Shown here piece after piece: positions 33,241 through 41,538 of a stretch of 43,132 nt of DNA. Location of the stretch: positions 1-43,132 of the forward strand of contig JBKPIY010000002.1 of NCBI GenBank assembly GCA_046730475.1, in the 5' to 3' direction. The stretch comes from JBKPIY01 sp046730475 (GTDB taxonomy: Bacteria; Actinomycetota; Thermoleophilia; Solirubrobacterales; 70-9). The first letter of the stretch is position 1. Each line of letters begins with the position of its first letter. Both the position numbers and the translations under genes were made by a program. Below the pieces are notes generated by a model. That model saw only the letters and a list, made by a program, of their open reading frames with translations, did no database searches and was not told the DNA's origin.

Positions 33241-34959
33241 CTACGAGGGGGCCGCTCGGTCCAGGGCTGGGGAGGGCGACTCGGCCAGCAGTTGATGGAG
33301 CTGCTCGACCACCACCGACCCCTCGCCGACCGCGGAGGCGACCCGCTTGGTCGAGCCGTGGCGAACGTCGCCGACGGCGAACACCCCGGGCGCGCTCGTC
33401 TCCAGGATCAGCGGCGCCCGTTCCAGCGGCCAGCTGTCCCGAAGCCGTCCCTGGCGAAGCAGGTCCGCCCCGGTCAGCAGGTAGCCCCAGTCGTCCCGCT
33501 CCAGCTCGGCAGGGAGCCAGTCGGTGTGCGGCTCGGCGCCAATCAGGATGAAGAGCCCGGCGGCCTCCACCTCCTCGGTATCGCCCGTTTCCCGGTCGCG
33601 CAGCGTGAGCCGCTCGAGCCGGTCCGCCCCGGCCCCGCCGACGACCTCGACCCGGTGACGCACGTCGATATTCGAGGTCGCCGCCAGCGCTTGCTGGAGG
33701 TATCGCGACATGCTGTCGGCGAGCGTCTCCCCGCGCACCAGCAGGGTCACCTGACGGGCGTAGCGACAGAGGTGCATCGCCGCCTGTCCCGCCGAGTTGC
33801 CGCCGCCGACCACGTAGACCGTCTCCTCGCGGAGGGCGGAGGCCCCGGAGATGGAGGCCCCGTAGAAAACCCCCGCCCCCTCCAGCCGCTCCAGCCCCGG
33901 GATTCCCATCCGGCAATAGGAGATCCCCGTCGCGAGGATCACCGCCGGCGCCGTCACCGGCTCCTCACCCGCGATCTCGAGCGTGTGGCGTTCGCCGCCG
34001 AGCCTGAGTGCGGTCGCCTTTCGCATCAGCAGGAAGCGGGTGCCGAAGACCCAGGCCTGCTGGTACGCGTTTCTGGCGAGCTCGGCCCCGCCGATCCCTC
34101 GCGGGAACCCCAGGTAGTTTCGAATCAGGGAGCTGGTGCTCGCCTGTCCGCCGATCCCCTCGCGCTCGATGACCAGGGTGCGCAGTCCCTCGGACGAGGC
34201 ATACACGGCGGTGGTCAGGCCGGCCGGGCCGGCCCCGACGATCACCAGGTCGAAGTCGCGGTCCCCCTCGAGCGTGGTGTCGACCCGGAAGGCCTCGGCC
34301 AGTTCGGGGTTCGAGGGGTCCACCAGCACCCTCCCGCTGCGGAGGATTCCGATCGGCACCGCCGCGTCCGGCTGCCCCGCCTCGGTCAGGAGCCGACGAC
34401 CCCTCGGGGTGTCGCTCGCCTCGAAGTGGTGGGGAACCCCGGTCCGGGACAGCAGGTCCCGGAGCTCATGGGTCCGCTGGGACCACCGCTTGGCGACCAC
34501 GGTGATCTCGATCGCGTCCCGGGAGCGTCCCCGGGACCACTCATAGAGGAAGTCCGCGAGCAGCCGATGGAAGTGCTCATCGGGGGGCTCGATCGGCCGG
34601 ACGACGTAGTAGTCGAGGTGATCGTGTGCCATCCCCTCGAAGATCGCCTCCGCGGTCGGCCGGTGTCCCCAATCGCCCCAGTCGATCAAGAGCGCCCGCT
34701 TGGCGAGCGGGTAGAGCTCGCCGACCTCCTCCATCAGGCGGACGCCGTCCATGCCCTCGAGCCACTGGCCGGAGAGCACTACCGCCACCTCCTCGCCGCG
34801 CTCGCGCCTTCGCCCGAGCTCCTCAAGAGCCGCGTCGGGGCGGCACTCGCCGGCGATCCGGTAGTCGGAGCCGTAGCGGCTGACCAGCACCTCCTCGAGG
34901 CTGGTGAGCGCCGCCTGGTCCGCCTCGACGACGAAGATGATCGGTCGCGTGTCCTCCAT
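33241..34959 (-). CDS. Fused (degenerate) receiver / thioredoxin-reductase-like flavoprotein
   Basis: A 572-residue protein. Residues 1-135 form a receiver-like domain, but the phospho-acceptor position in VVLSGQWLEGMDG is Gly64 instead of Asp and the conserved Lys is Arg121 (VVRPIEPP). A glutaredoxin-like middle region (150-225) lacks Cys. The TrxR-like part begins DLVIVGAGPAGLTTAVYASS (FAD, GAGPAG 242-247), followed by GIGGQASTSSLIRNYLGFP, VVGGGNSAGQAAMHL (NAD(P)H) and GVFAVGDVRHGSTKRV. Where TrxR has its redox CxxC there is ISYCRMG and later VFYGASISGASA, so no disulfide pair. Genes of this fused type are often annotated as response regulator/thioredoxin-disulfide reductase, but both defining activities look absent. 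ATG 34959. Confidence 0.9.
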   Translation of the reverse strand: MEDTRPIIFVVEADQAALTSLEEVLVSRYGSDYRIAGECRPDAALEELGRRRERGEEVAVVLSGQWLEGMDGVRLMEEVGELYPLAKRALLIDWGDWGHRPTAEAIFEGMAHDHLDYYVVRPIEPPDEHFHRLLADFLYEWSRGRSRDAIEITVVAKRWSQRTHELRDLLSRTGVPHHFEASDTPRGRRLLTEAGQPDAAVPIGILRSGRVLVDPSNPELAEAFRVDTTLEGDRDFDLVIVGAGPAGLTTAVYASSEGLRTLVIEREGIGGQASTSSLIRNYLGFPRGIGGAELARNAYQQAWVFGTRFLLMRKATALRLGGERHTLEIAGEEPVTAPAVILATGISYCRMGIPGLERLEGAGVFYGASISGASALREETVYVVGGGNSAGQAAMHLCRYARQVTLLVRGETLADSMSRYLQQALAATSNIDVRHRVEVVGGAGADRLERLTLRDRETGDTEEVEAAGLFILIGAEPHTDWLPAELERDDWGYLLTGADLLRQGRLRDSWPLERAPLILETSAPGVFAVGDVRHGSTKRVASAVGEGSVVVEQLHQLLAESPSPALDRAAPS

Positions 34960-35013
34960 GGCACCGAAGCCGATTGATCGTAGCCGCGCCCGCCCCCGGT
35001 CGGTACGGCGGGC

Positions 35014-35655
35014 CTATTCCACCGGGTCGTACAGGCTCTCCGCCGCCAGCTCCTGGGCGCCCTTGCCCCACAGGCGGACCTCCATGAACAGGTCGTCGCC
35101 GAAGCCCTTGACGGCGTCGAGGGCGATCAGGGTGAAGCGCTCGTCGGTGACCGGCGCCTGGTCCACCACCTCGCCGTCGAGCTCGGCCGTGGCTGCGGTC
35201 GCTCCGCGGACCAGGGGGGTGCCCCAGACGATGGTGACGTCGCCGGCTCGATCGGACTCGCCGCGCCAGGCGCCGATCACCTCCTCGTTCAGGTCGATCT
35301 TCCAGTCGGGGCTCTGCTCGGCGACGACGTCGGTGAAGTCGGCGGTGGCGCGAAGGTCGGTCGGCTCGCCGTCCTCGCCGCCGCGGACGAACGAGACGAA
35401 GCCGAAGTACTCGATCGGCTCCGCGCCCTCGGCGACCTCCGCCCGGGCCGTCGCCGGCACGTAGACGCGCCCGCCCCAGCCGCGCTCGGGAAACCAGACG
35501 ACCGGGCCCGGGGGAGCGCCCGCCTCGTCCAGGTGCCGCTCGCAGGCGCCGGCGAAGGCATCGCGGAGCTGCTGCGCCCAGCGGCCGTAGGGGAGGCCCT
35601 CGACGCTGGCGTCGGCGATGAACCGGGGGACCGGGCGAGTGACCGGAGGGCTCAC
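35014..35655 (-). CDS. Hypothetical actinobacterial protein (213 aa)
   Basis: No family recognised. The protein is soluble and acidic with alternating strands and helices: GRWAQQLRDAFAGACERHLD, VVWFPERGWGGRVYVPATAR, EYFGFVSFVRGGEDGEPTDL, DWKIDLNEEVIGAWRGE and LFMEVRLWGKGAQELAAES. Codon use is normal and the frame is long, so it is a real gene. GTG 35655 lies 22 nt after the galT stop and is the likeliest start; the frame continues upstream through galT in another phase and shows only low-complexity Arg/Ser there. Likely co-transcribed with galT. Function unknown. Confidence 0.7.
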   Translation of the reverse strand: MSPPVTRPVPRFIADASVEGLPYGRWAQQLRDAFAGACERHLDEAGAPPGPVVWFPERGWGGRVYVPATARAEVAEGAEPIEYFGFVSFVRGGEDGEPTDLRATADFTDVVAEQSPDWKIDLNEEVIGAWRGESDRAGDVTIVWGTPLVRGATAATAELDGEVVDQAPVTDERFTLIALDAVKGFGDDLFMEVRLWGKGAQELAAESLYDPVE

Positions 35656-35677
35656 GGGGCCGGGAGCGTACCCGCCC

Positions 35678-36730
35678 TCAGCCCGACAGGCTGTCGCGGA
35701 GCTCCGCGGCGGCCCTTTCCGGCGGGTAGACGTTGATGTCGACGCCGGTGGACAGCTCAAACCCCGCCTTGATCGCGAGCCGGGGGGCGATGTCGATATG
35801 CCAGTGGAAGGGCTCCGCCCCTCTCGGCGCCGTCCGCACCCAGAGATTGAGCTGGGGCTCGGAGTCGAAGCGCGCGCGAAGCGCCCGAAGCGCCGTGCCC
35901 AGCATCGCCTCGCCGGTCCCCTCGTCCGCCTCGAACCGCCCCTCGGCGCGGCGCGGGACCAGCCGCAGCTCGAATGGGGATCGCGACGCCCACGGGCAGA
36001 TGAGGATGGCGTCGTCGTCGATCGCGACCAGCCGGTCCCGGCGACGGACCTCATCGGCGGCGACGTCGGCGAGGAGCTCGCCTCCCATCGTGCTCTCGTA
36101 GTAGGCGCGAAAGCGCTCCCGCTCGCGCGCGATCGCCACCGGCACGAACGGGAGGGCGTAGAGCTGCGCGTGGGTGTGCTCGAGCGAGGCGCCCGCATCG
36201 CGTCCCTCGTTGACGATCAGCTGCATGCACGAGGCGCCCTCGTGGGCCCGCAGCCGCGCCCGCCAGCCCCCCATCGCCGCCTCGAGCTGGGCCTGGTCGA
36301 GCTCGGAGAGCGAGCGGTGGTGCTCGGGCGAGTGGATGATCACCTCGTGGGCCCCGCTCGCCGGCGCCGCGGCGAAGAGGTCGGGCTGGCCGCTCCGGCT
36401 CGAGGCGCGGAGCGGGTCGCGGAGCGCGGCGGCGGGCTCGACCGCCTCCTCGGGCGCCCCCGGGACGAGGGCCGGATACAGGTTCGGGACCGCCCGCACC
36501 CGCCACCCGGGCCCGCTCGTCGCCCCGTCCGGGCGATCGGCCCAGCCCTCCGGCGGGGTCTGATCCTCCCGGCCCGCGCACAGCGGGCACCCCTCCGCGC
36601 GGGCGGCTGACCGGTCGGGGACCTCGAAGTCGAACGGGCGGTCGGCGCGGGCGGGGGCGAGAATCGAGCGCAGGCCGGTGAGCTGGTCGATCCTGATGCT
36701 GGGCTCGGCGCTGACGGCGGCTCCGCTCAC
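35678..36730 (-). CDS. galT: Galactose-1-phosphate uridylyltransferase-like protein
   Basis: A 350-residue HIT-superfamily nucleotidyltransferase. The zinc knuckle CPLC (Cys48, Cys51), VRAVPNLYPALVPG, GAHEVIIHSPEHHRSL, NEGRDAGASLEHTHAQLYAL with the active-site His185-x-His187-x-Gln189 and EPFHWHIDIAP match GalT. The catalytic triplet reads HTHAQ instead of the common HPHGQ. GalT exchanges UMP between UDP-glucose and galactose-1-phosphate; some relatives use other sugar-1-phosphates or ADP/AMP, so specificity is open. It begins 19 nt after the slipin stop, and the hypothetical gene follows. No galK or galE is visible. Confidence 0.85.
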   Translation of the reverse strand: MSGAAVSAEPSIRIDQLTGLRSILAPARADRPFDFEVPDRSAARAEGCPLCAGREDQTPPEGWADRPDGATSGPGWRVRAVPNLYPALVPGAPEEAVEPAAALRDPLRASSRSGQPDLFAAAPASGAHEVIIHSPEHHRSLSELDQAQLEAAMGGWRARLRAHEGASCMQLIVNEGRDAGASLEHTHAQLYALPFVPVAIARERERFRAYYESTMGGELLADVAADEVRRRDRLVAIDDDAILICPWASRSPFELRLVPRRAEGRFEADEGTGEAMLGTALRALRARFDSEPQLNLWVRTAPRGAEPFHWHIDIAPRLAIKAGFELSTGVDINVYPPERAAAELRDSLSG

Positions 36731-36749
36731 GCCCGTCCCGGCGGCGCGC

Positions 36750-37517
36750 TCACTTCGCGGCGCGCGCCCTGAATTCGGCGAAGGCGTCCAGCATCTCGAT
36801 CGGCACAGGGAAGACGATCGTCGTGTTCTGGTTCACGCCCATCTCGAGCAGGGTCTGGAGATACCGCAGCTGCAGGGTCGCCGGGTTCCTGCTGATGATG
36901 TCGGCCGCCTGGCTGAGCTTCTCGGCCGCCTGGAACTCGCCCTCGGCGGAGATGATCTTCGCGCGCCGCTCGCGCTCGGCCTCGGCCTGGCGCGCGATCG
37001 CCCGTTGCATCTGCTCGGGGATCTCGACGTCCTTGATCTCGACCGTGCTCACCTTGATGCCCCACGGCTCGGTCTGCTCGTCGATCACCTTCTGGAGGTC
37101 CTCGTTGAGGCGCTCGCGCTCTGCGAGCAGCATGTCGAGCTCGGCCTTGCCCAGCACCGAGCGGAGGGCCGTCTGGGAGATCTGGGAGGTGGCGAGGAGG
37201 TAGTTCTCGACCTCGACGATCGCCCTGTTGGGGTCGATCACCCGGAAGTAGGCGACCGCGTTGACGCGGGCCGGGACGTTGTCGCGGGTGATCACCTCCT
37301 GGGGCGGGATGTTGAGGGTCACCGTCCGCAGGTCGACTCGGACCATCCGGTCGATGATCGGGATCAGGATGATCAGCCCCGGCCCCTTCTGGGCGATCAG
37401 CCGGCCGAGCCGGAAGATCACCCCGCGCTCGTACTCGCGCAGCACCCTGATCGCGGCGCCGAGGAACAGCAGGGCGAAGAAGAGGAGGACAACGACGATT
37501 CCGATCGCTACCGCCAC
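36750..37517 (-). CDS. Slipin (stomatin/SPFH-domain protein)
   Basis: A 255-residue membrane-anchored protein: one N-terminal TM helix (IGIVVVLLFFALLFLGAAI), then the SPFH/band-7 domain REYERGVIFRLGRL, GPGLIILIPIIDRMVRVDLR, PPQEVITRDNVPARVNAVAY and SQTALRSVLGKAELDMLLAE, followed by a Glu/Arg/Ala coiled coil (AIARQAEAERERRAKIISAE). Slipins oligomerise at lipid microdomains and normally act with NfeD, encoded 3 nt upstream here. GTG at 37517. Well conserved, no oddities. Confidence 0.94.
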   Translation of the reverse strand: MAVAIGIVVVLLFFALLFLGAAIRVLREYERGVIFRLGRLIAQKGPGLIILIPIIDRMVRVDLRTVTLNIPPQEVITRDNVPARVNAVAYFRVIDPNRAIVEVENYLLATSQISQTALRSVLGKAELDMLLAERERLNEDLQKVIDEQTEPWGIKVSTVEIKDVEIPEQMQRAIARQAEAERERRAKIISAEGEFQAAEKLSQAADIISRNPATLQLRYLQTLLEMGVNQNTTIVFPVPIEMLDAFAEFRARAAK

Positions 37518-37520
37518 TCG

Positions 37521-37991
37521 CTACTCCCCTCGTTCGCCTTCGCCGGACTCGCCGCCGAGCGGGGTCACCGTCAGGGTGAGTCCCTCGACCGACTCGATCC
37601 GCACTCTATTGCCTACGGCGACCGGGCCGTTCCCGGCGACCTGCGCCCGCCACAGCGCCCCGTTGACGAACACGTGTCCGACGGGGTCGAGCGGCTCCCG
37701 CACGACCGCCTCCTCGCCGATCATCTCCTCCCACCCGGTCCGCGCCGGCTTCTCGCGCTGGGCCCTGATCACCTTGCGGGCGAAGTAGACGGCGAGCGGG
37801 ACCGAGATCATCAGGGTAAGGGCCACCGCGGTGACCGCGAACGCGGTCCCGTGCTGGTCGTAGAGGATCGCCGCGCCGCCCGCGATCGAGAGGAGCCCGA
37901 GGAGCCCGAGGACGCCCCCGCTGTAGCTGTGCGCCTCGGCGATGAAGAAGAGCGCCGCCAGGCACAGGAGGGCGATCCCGAGCGCGGTCAC
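37521..37991 (-). CDS. NfeD-like membrane protein (short form)
   Basis: A 156-residue protein with three hydrophobic helices (IALLCLAALFFIAEA; VLGLLGLLSIAGGAAIL; AVTAVALTLMISVPLAVYFA) and a C-terminal OB-fold (MIGEEAVVREPLDPVGHVFV, GALWRAQ, VGNRVRIESVEGLTLTV), the layout of NfeD1b-type proteins without the ClpP-like protease domain. Partner of the adjacent slipin; together they are thought to organise membrane microdomains. GTG 37991 begins just before TM1; the frame is open upstream but without similarity. Confidence 0.9.
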   Translation of the reverse strand: MTALGIALLCLAALFFIAEAHSYSGGVLGLLGLLSIAGGAAILYDQHGTAFAVTAVALTLMISVPLAVYFARKVIRAQREKPARTGWEEMIGEEAVVREPLDPVGHVFVNGALWRAQVAGNGPVAVGNRVRIESVEGLTLTVTPLGGESGEGERGE

Positions 37992-38074
37992 GTTCCCATT
38001 ATCCCGCTCGGCCTGACCAGGGAAGACGGCCGCGCTTCGCTCCGTGGTCGGCTCAAGGCGCCGAGCCTCCGGGC

Positions 38075-38677
38075 TCACCGCGCGTAGCGGTCGATGTCGG
38101 CGACCAGGTCGGCTTCGCTCGAGTAGCCGCCGGGGCGGGTGTGGACGAGATTCCCCTGGCGGTCGTAGAAGGCGGTGTTCGGCAGGCCGAGCCCGCCGCC
38201 GATCAGGCGGGAGATGTCCTGGTCGGGGTCGGTGTAGGAGGGGTACGGCAGGGGGAGCTGGGCAAGGAAATCGCGCGCGTCGCCATCGGAGTCGTTCGAG
38301 TCGACCCCGAGGAAGGCGATCCTGCCGCCATCCTTGATCGCCTGCGACTGGCAGAAGGGGAACTCGAGGCGGCACGGCCCGCACCACGAGGCCCAGTCGT
38401 TCACCACCACCGGGATCCCCTCGAGCTGGTCGAGGCGGGCCTGGAAGGCGTCGGTGCCGCCGCCGAGGAGCTGGTTCGCCTGGGCCCGGATCGCGTCGAG
38501 CTCGGGCGGCGCCCCCTGGAGCGGGGCCTTCGCCTGCTGCGCGGTCAGGTTCGAGTCGGGGTTGCCGGCGCCGCCGGAGCTGACGCCGCAGGCGGCGAGC
38601 AACACCGAGGCGAGGAGCAGTGCCGTCGCGAGGAGGAGGCGGACCCCCCCGCGATCGAGGTTGGGGACGGTGATCAA
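38075..38677 (-). CDS. TlpA/ResA-like thiol-disulfide oxidoreductase lipoprotein
   Basis: A 200-residue exported thioredoxin-fold protein. The N-terminal signal LLLATALLLASVLLAACG ends with a lipobox (LAAC, Cys30), so the protein should be lipid-anchored outside the membrane. VVVNDWASWCGPCRLEFPF contains the redox WCGPC. FLGVDSNDSDGDARDFLAQL and LGLPNTAFYDRQGNLVHTRP (cis-Pro region) complete the fold. Such proteins reduce or oxidise extracytoplasmic thiols, for example in cytochrome c maturation. The start is TTG at 38677; ATG and GTG codons just upstream are out of frame and hit stops. Divergent from the helicase gene with 185 nt between. Confidence 0.9.
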   Translation of the reverse strand: MITVPNLDRGGVRLLLATALLLASVLLAACGVSSGGAGNPDSNLTAQQAKAPLQGAPPELDAIRAQANQLLGGGTDAFQARLDQLEGIPVVVNDWASWCGPCRLEFPFCQSQAIKDGGRIAFLGVDSNDSDGDARDFLAQLPLPYPSYTDPDQDISRLIGGGLGLPNTAFYDRQGNLVHTRPGGYSSEADLVADIDRYAR

Positions 38678-38862
38678 GGAACGCTCACATCTTTACCGAT
38701 CGGCGACACACGGCCGGGCGGGGATGGTTTAATTAGGTACCGGTCCGCTGAACCCTGGACCGGAGGGAGCCCGGTACGGCCAGCCGCAGCCGGGCCATCC
38801 ACGCTCCATCCCGCCTCGTCTGGTTCCACCCGCGACGGGGAGCGCAGGATCAGAGAGCCTTT

Positions 38863-41526
38863 ATGGCTGAAACCACCAACGTGGCCGCCACCAGGGCGGC
38901 GAAGGCGCTTTCCAGCGACCAGATCGAGCGCGCCCGTGAATTCGCGCGCGAACCGTTCCTGCTCGAAGGCGAGGGCCCCGAGGCGCTCGCCCCCGGCACC
39001 CCCCGCCGCCGCGCCCTCGACGCCGCCCTCGCCGAGATCGAGGACGGGCTCGAGAACCCCTCGATCGACTGGCGGCGCGACTACTCCCTGTTGCTCGGGC
39101 TCGAGCGGCTGCTCGCCGAGGAGACCCCTCACCTCGCCGACGGGGCCGAGCTCTCGGCCCACCAGGTCGACGCCCTGTCGGGAACCCTCGCCGCCCTGAT
39201 CGCGGACGTCCAGGAGCGGAACGGCCGCCCGAGGCCCGGTGCGAACGGCGAGGGCGGAAACGGCGGCGCCGCCGAGGCCGAGGCCAACGGCGCCTCCCGC
39301 GACGGCGCCGGCGAGGAGGAGGTGCTCGAGCCCGACGAGGAGCCGAAGGACTGGGACGAGGCCGAGGAGGACGAGGACGTGGTGGAGGAGGCGCCGGAGG
39401 ACCCCGGCGCCAGCCGCCGGTTCTGGTTCGAGCACGCGACCGGCGCCGGGAAGACGGTCGCGGCGGTGGGGTTCGTCGAGGCCTCGCGCACGGGGGGCAT
39501 CCTCATCCTCACCCATCGCCGCAACCTCGTCGATCAGTTCATCGGCGAGATCTCAGACCGCGGCTACGGCGATCGCCTCTCGCCGCCGCTGCTGGACGGC
39601 GCCGACCATCCCTACGGGCCGGTGACCGTCGAGACATATCAGTGGTTCGTCCGCAACGCCAGCCGGGTCTCCGACGCCTACTCGATCGTGGTCTGCGACG
39701 AGGCCCATACCGCCCTCGGCGAGAAGACCAGCGCCCGCATCCGCGCCTGGCAGGGGCCCGTCTTCATCGGGATGACCGCGACCGGCGCCCTGATCGCCCG
39801 CCACGTCGCCGATCTCTTCCCGACCCAGACCTCGCGCTTCGACCTCGCCCAGGCCGCTCGCCGCGGGGTGATCTCGCCGCTCCGCTGCATCCGGATCCCG
39901 CCCGGCCCCGGGGTGCGGACGATCGCCAAGGTGCCGCTGCGAAAGGGCGAGGTGGACCAGGACTTCGACCAGGAGGAGCTGGCCAAGCTCCTCGACCAGA
40001 CCCCCTTCAACGTCGCGATCGCCGATCTCTACCGCTCCCGGTTCCGGAGGATCCCCGGCGTCCTCAACACCGCCGGGGTGAAGCACGCCAACAACGTCGC
40101 CAGGGCCTTCCAGGACGCCGGCATCAACGCCCGCGCCGTCTCCGGCGAGACCCCGAAGCGAGAGCTGGCCGAGATCCTGGCCGCCTTCGAGCGGGGCGAG
40201 GTCGACGTGCTCTGCAACGCGATGCTCCTCGCCGAGGGGTGGAACTCGCCCCGGGCGACGATCTGCATGCACCTCGCCCCCACCGCCTCCCGGCGCGTCT
40301 ACCAGCAGCGGGTGGGGCGGGTCACCCGGCGAAACCCGGGCAAGGAGGCGGGCCTGGTGATCGACTTCGTCCACCCCGCCACCACTCACGACGAGACCAT
40401 CGTCACCCTCCACAGCCTGCTCGACCGCGACGTCTATCGTGGCGGCGCGATCGTGGTCGGGCCGGTCCGGCGCGGGCGGGGGCGCCGGGTCCGGGTCGAG
40501 AAGCGGGTGGTGCCCGTGTCGGCAGACCCGCAGCGCCGCCTCCAGGTGCTCGAGCGCGAGCTGTGGCGAACCGCGGTCGAGAACCTCGACCACTCCGAGC
40601 AGCACGTGTGGGCGGCGCTCGCAGGCGCCCGGGTCAACCCCGCCGGATGGAGGCGCGCGAAGGCGATGCTCCAGCACGATCAGACCAGGGAGCTCCGGCG
40701 CCGCTTCCTGCTCACCTGCGTGCAGCGAAACCGGAACTCCCAGCTTCGGGTGAAGGCCCTCGCCGAGATCGCCGCCCTCCGCGACGCCGACGCCTTCGAC
40801 GACGCGATCGACACCGTCGGCGCCTGGCCTCGCGATGATCGCCGGGCCGGCACCCGGGTCCTGCTCGAGGCCCTTTCCGAGCGCAAGATCGGCCGGCGTG
40901 ACCAGGCCCAGGCGTGGGTGTGGCGGCTGGCGGGCTACACCCGCGAGCTCCACGAAGAGTACGCCGTCCAGCGCTGGCCGGAGACCAAGCGCCTGCTCGG
41001 CCTCCTCGTCAATTCCTCCGGCCGCGCGCACGGCCGAAACGCCCGCCGCCTCGTCCACGCCGCGCGGAACCAGGACCGCCGCCTCGCCGCGGCCCTGCTC
41101 GCCGCCGCTGTCGCCCATACCCCCGAGGGCGAGGAGGTCCTGCGCGGCGCCCGGATGCGGGCGGCCCGCAAGCCCTCGGCGGTCGCCCGCGAGCTGTTGC
41201 GGAACTTCCCCAAGTCCGGGTCCCGCCGGCGGCGGCGGAAGCGAAAGGCCGATGCCCGCGAGGGGGAGCCGGCGAGCAACGGCCTTCCGGCGGATGAGCC
41301 GGAGCTTCGTGACGAGGCTGAGGGGCGCGAGGACGAGAACGGCTCCGAGCCGATCGCCCCCGAGGACGCCCTCGATGAAGAGGGCCTCGACGCCGAGGCC
41401 GAGGACGAGCCCGATGACCTCGAGGAGGACGAGGGGGACGAGGACGAGCCGGGCGAGGACGAGCCGGGCCGGGATGAGAGCGATGAGGACGAGCCGCAGC
41501 CGGCATCCGGCGGGACCGCCGGCTGA
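38863..41526 (+). CDS. SF2 DEAD/DEAH-box helicase with acidic insert and acidic tail
   Basis: An 887-residue superfamily-2 ATPase. A ~95-residue helical N-domain ends in SAHQVDALSGTL (98-109), resembling the Q motif. An acidic, low-complexity stretch (about 120-183) follows, and only then Walker A ATGAGKT (192-198), motif Ia ILTHRRNLVDQF, DEAH (279-282), GMTATG (303-308), and the second RecA lobe with LLAEGWNSPRATICM and QRVGRVTR (482-489). Residues 520-780 are a helical domain I cannot assign, ending in a basic RRRRRKRK patch, and the last ~80 residues are almost all Asp/Glu/Gly/Pro. It probably translocates on or remodels nucleic acid; target unknown. ATG 38863. Preceded by an AT-rich spot TTTAATTAGG (38728-38737). 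Confidence 0.9.
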   Translation: MAETTNVAATRAAKALSSDQIERAREFAREPFLLEGEGPEALAPGTPRRRALDAALAEIEDGLENPSIDWRRDYSLLLGLERLLAEETPHLADGAELSAHQVDALSGTLAALIADVQERNGRPRPGANGEGGNGGAAEAEANGASRDGAGEEEVLEPDEEPKDWDEAEEDEDVVEEAPEDPGASRRFWFEHATGAGKTVAAVGFVEASRTGGILILTHRRNLVDQFIGEISDRGYGDRLSPPLLDGADHPYGPVTVETYQWFVRNASRVSDAYSIVVCDEAHTALGEKTSARIRAWQGPVFIGMTATGALIARHVADLFPTQTSRFDLAQAARRGVISPLRCIRIPPGPGVRTIAKVPLRKGEVDQDFDQEELAKLLDQTPFNVAIADLYRSRFRRIPGVLNTAGVKHANNVARAFQDAGINARAVSGETPKRELAEILAAFERGEVDVLCNAMLLAEGWNSPRATICMHLAPTASRRVYQQRVGRVTRRNPGKEAGLVIDFVHPATTHDETIVTLHSLLDRDVYRGGAIVVGPVRRGRGRRVRVEKRVVPVSADPQRRLQVLERELWRTAVENLDHSEQHVWAALAGARVNPAGWRRAKAMLQHDQTRELRRRFLLTCVQRNRNSQLRVKALAEIAALRDADAFDDAIDTVGAWPRDDRRAGTRVLLEALSERKIGRRDQAQAWVWRLAGYTRELHEEYAVQRWPETKRLLGLLVNSSGRAHGRNARRLVHAARNQDRRLAAALLAAAVAHTPEGEEVLRGARMRAARKPSAVARELLRNFPKSGSRRRRRKRKADAREGEPASNGLPADEPELRDEAEGREDENGSEPIAPEDALDEEGLDAEAEDEPDDLEEDEGDEDEPGEDEPGRDESDEDEPQPASGGTAG
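41507..41522 (+). terminator. GC hairpin at the helicase 3' end, possible terminator
   Basis: CCGGCGG-GA-CCGCCGG (41507-41522) is a perfect inverted repeat just before the helicase stop (41524-41526); the 2-nt loop would force opening of one pair. No U-tract. The convergent birA stop is 13 nt beyond. Confidence 0.3.
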
Positions 41527-41538
41527 CCGGGACCTGAG

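Noticed and set aside
38063..38076. 5-bp hairpin GAGCC-TCCG-GGCTC at the TlpA-like gene stop as a terminator
   Set aside because: Too short and overlapping the stop codon; such repeats are frequent here by chance.
39553..41118. 521-codon minus-strand frame inside the helicase gene
   Set aside because: Shadow; the plus strand has the complete helicase motif set.
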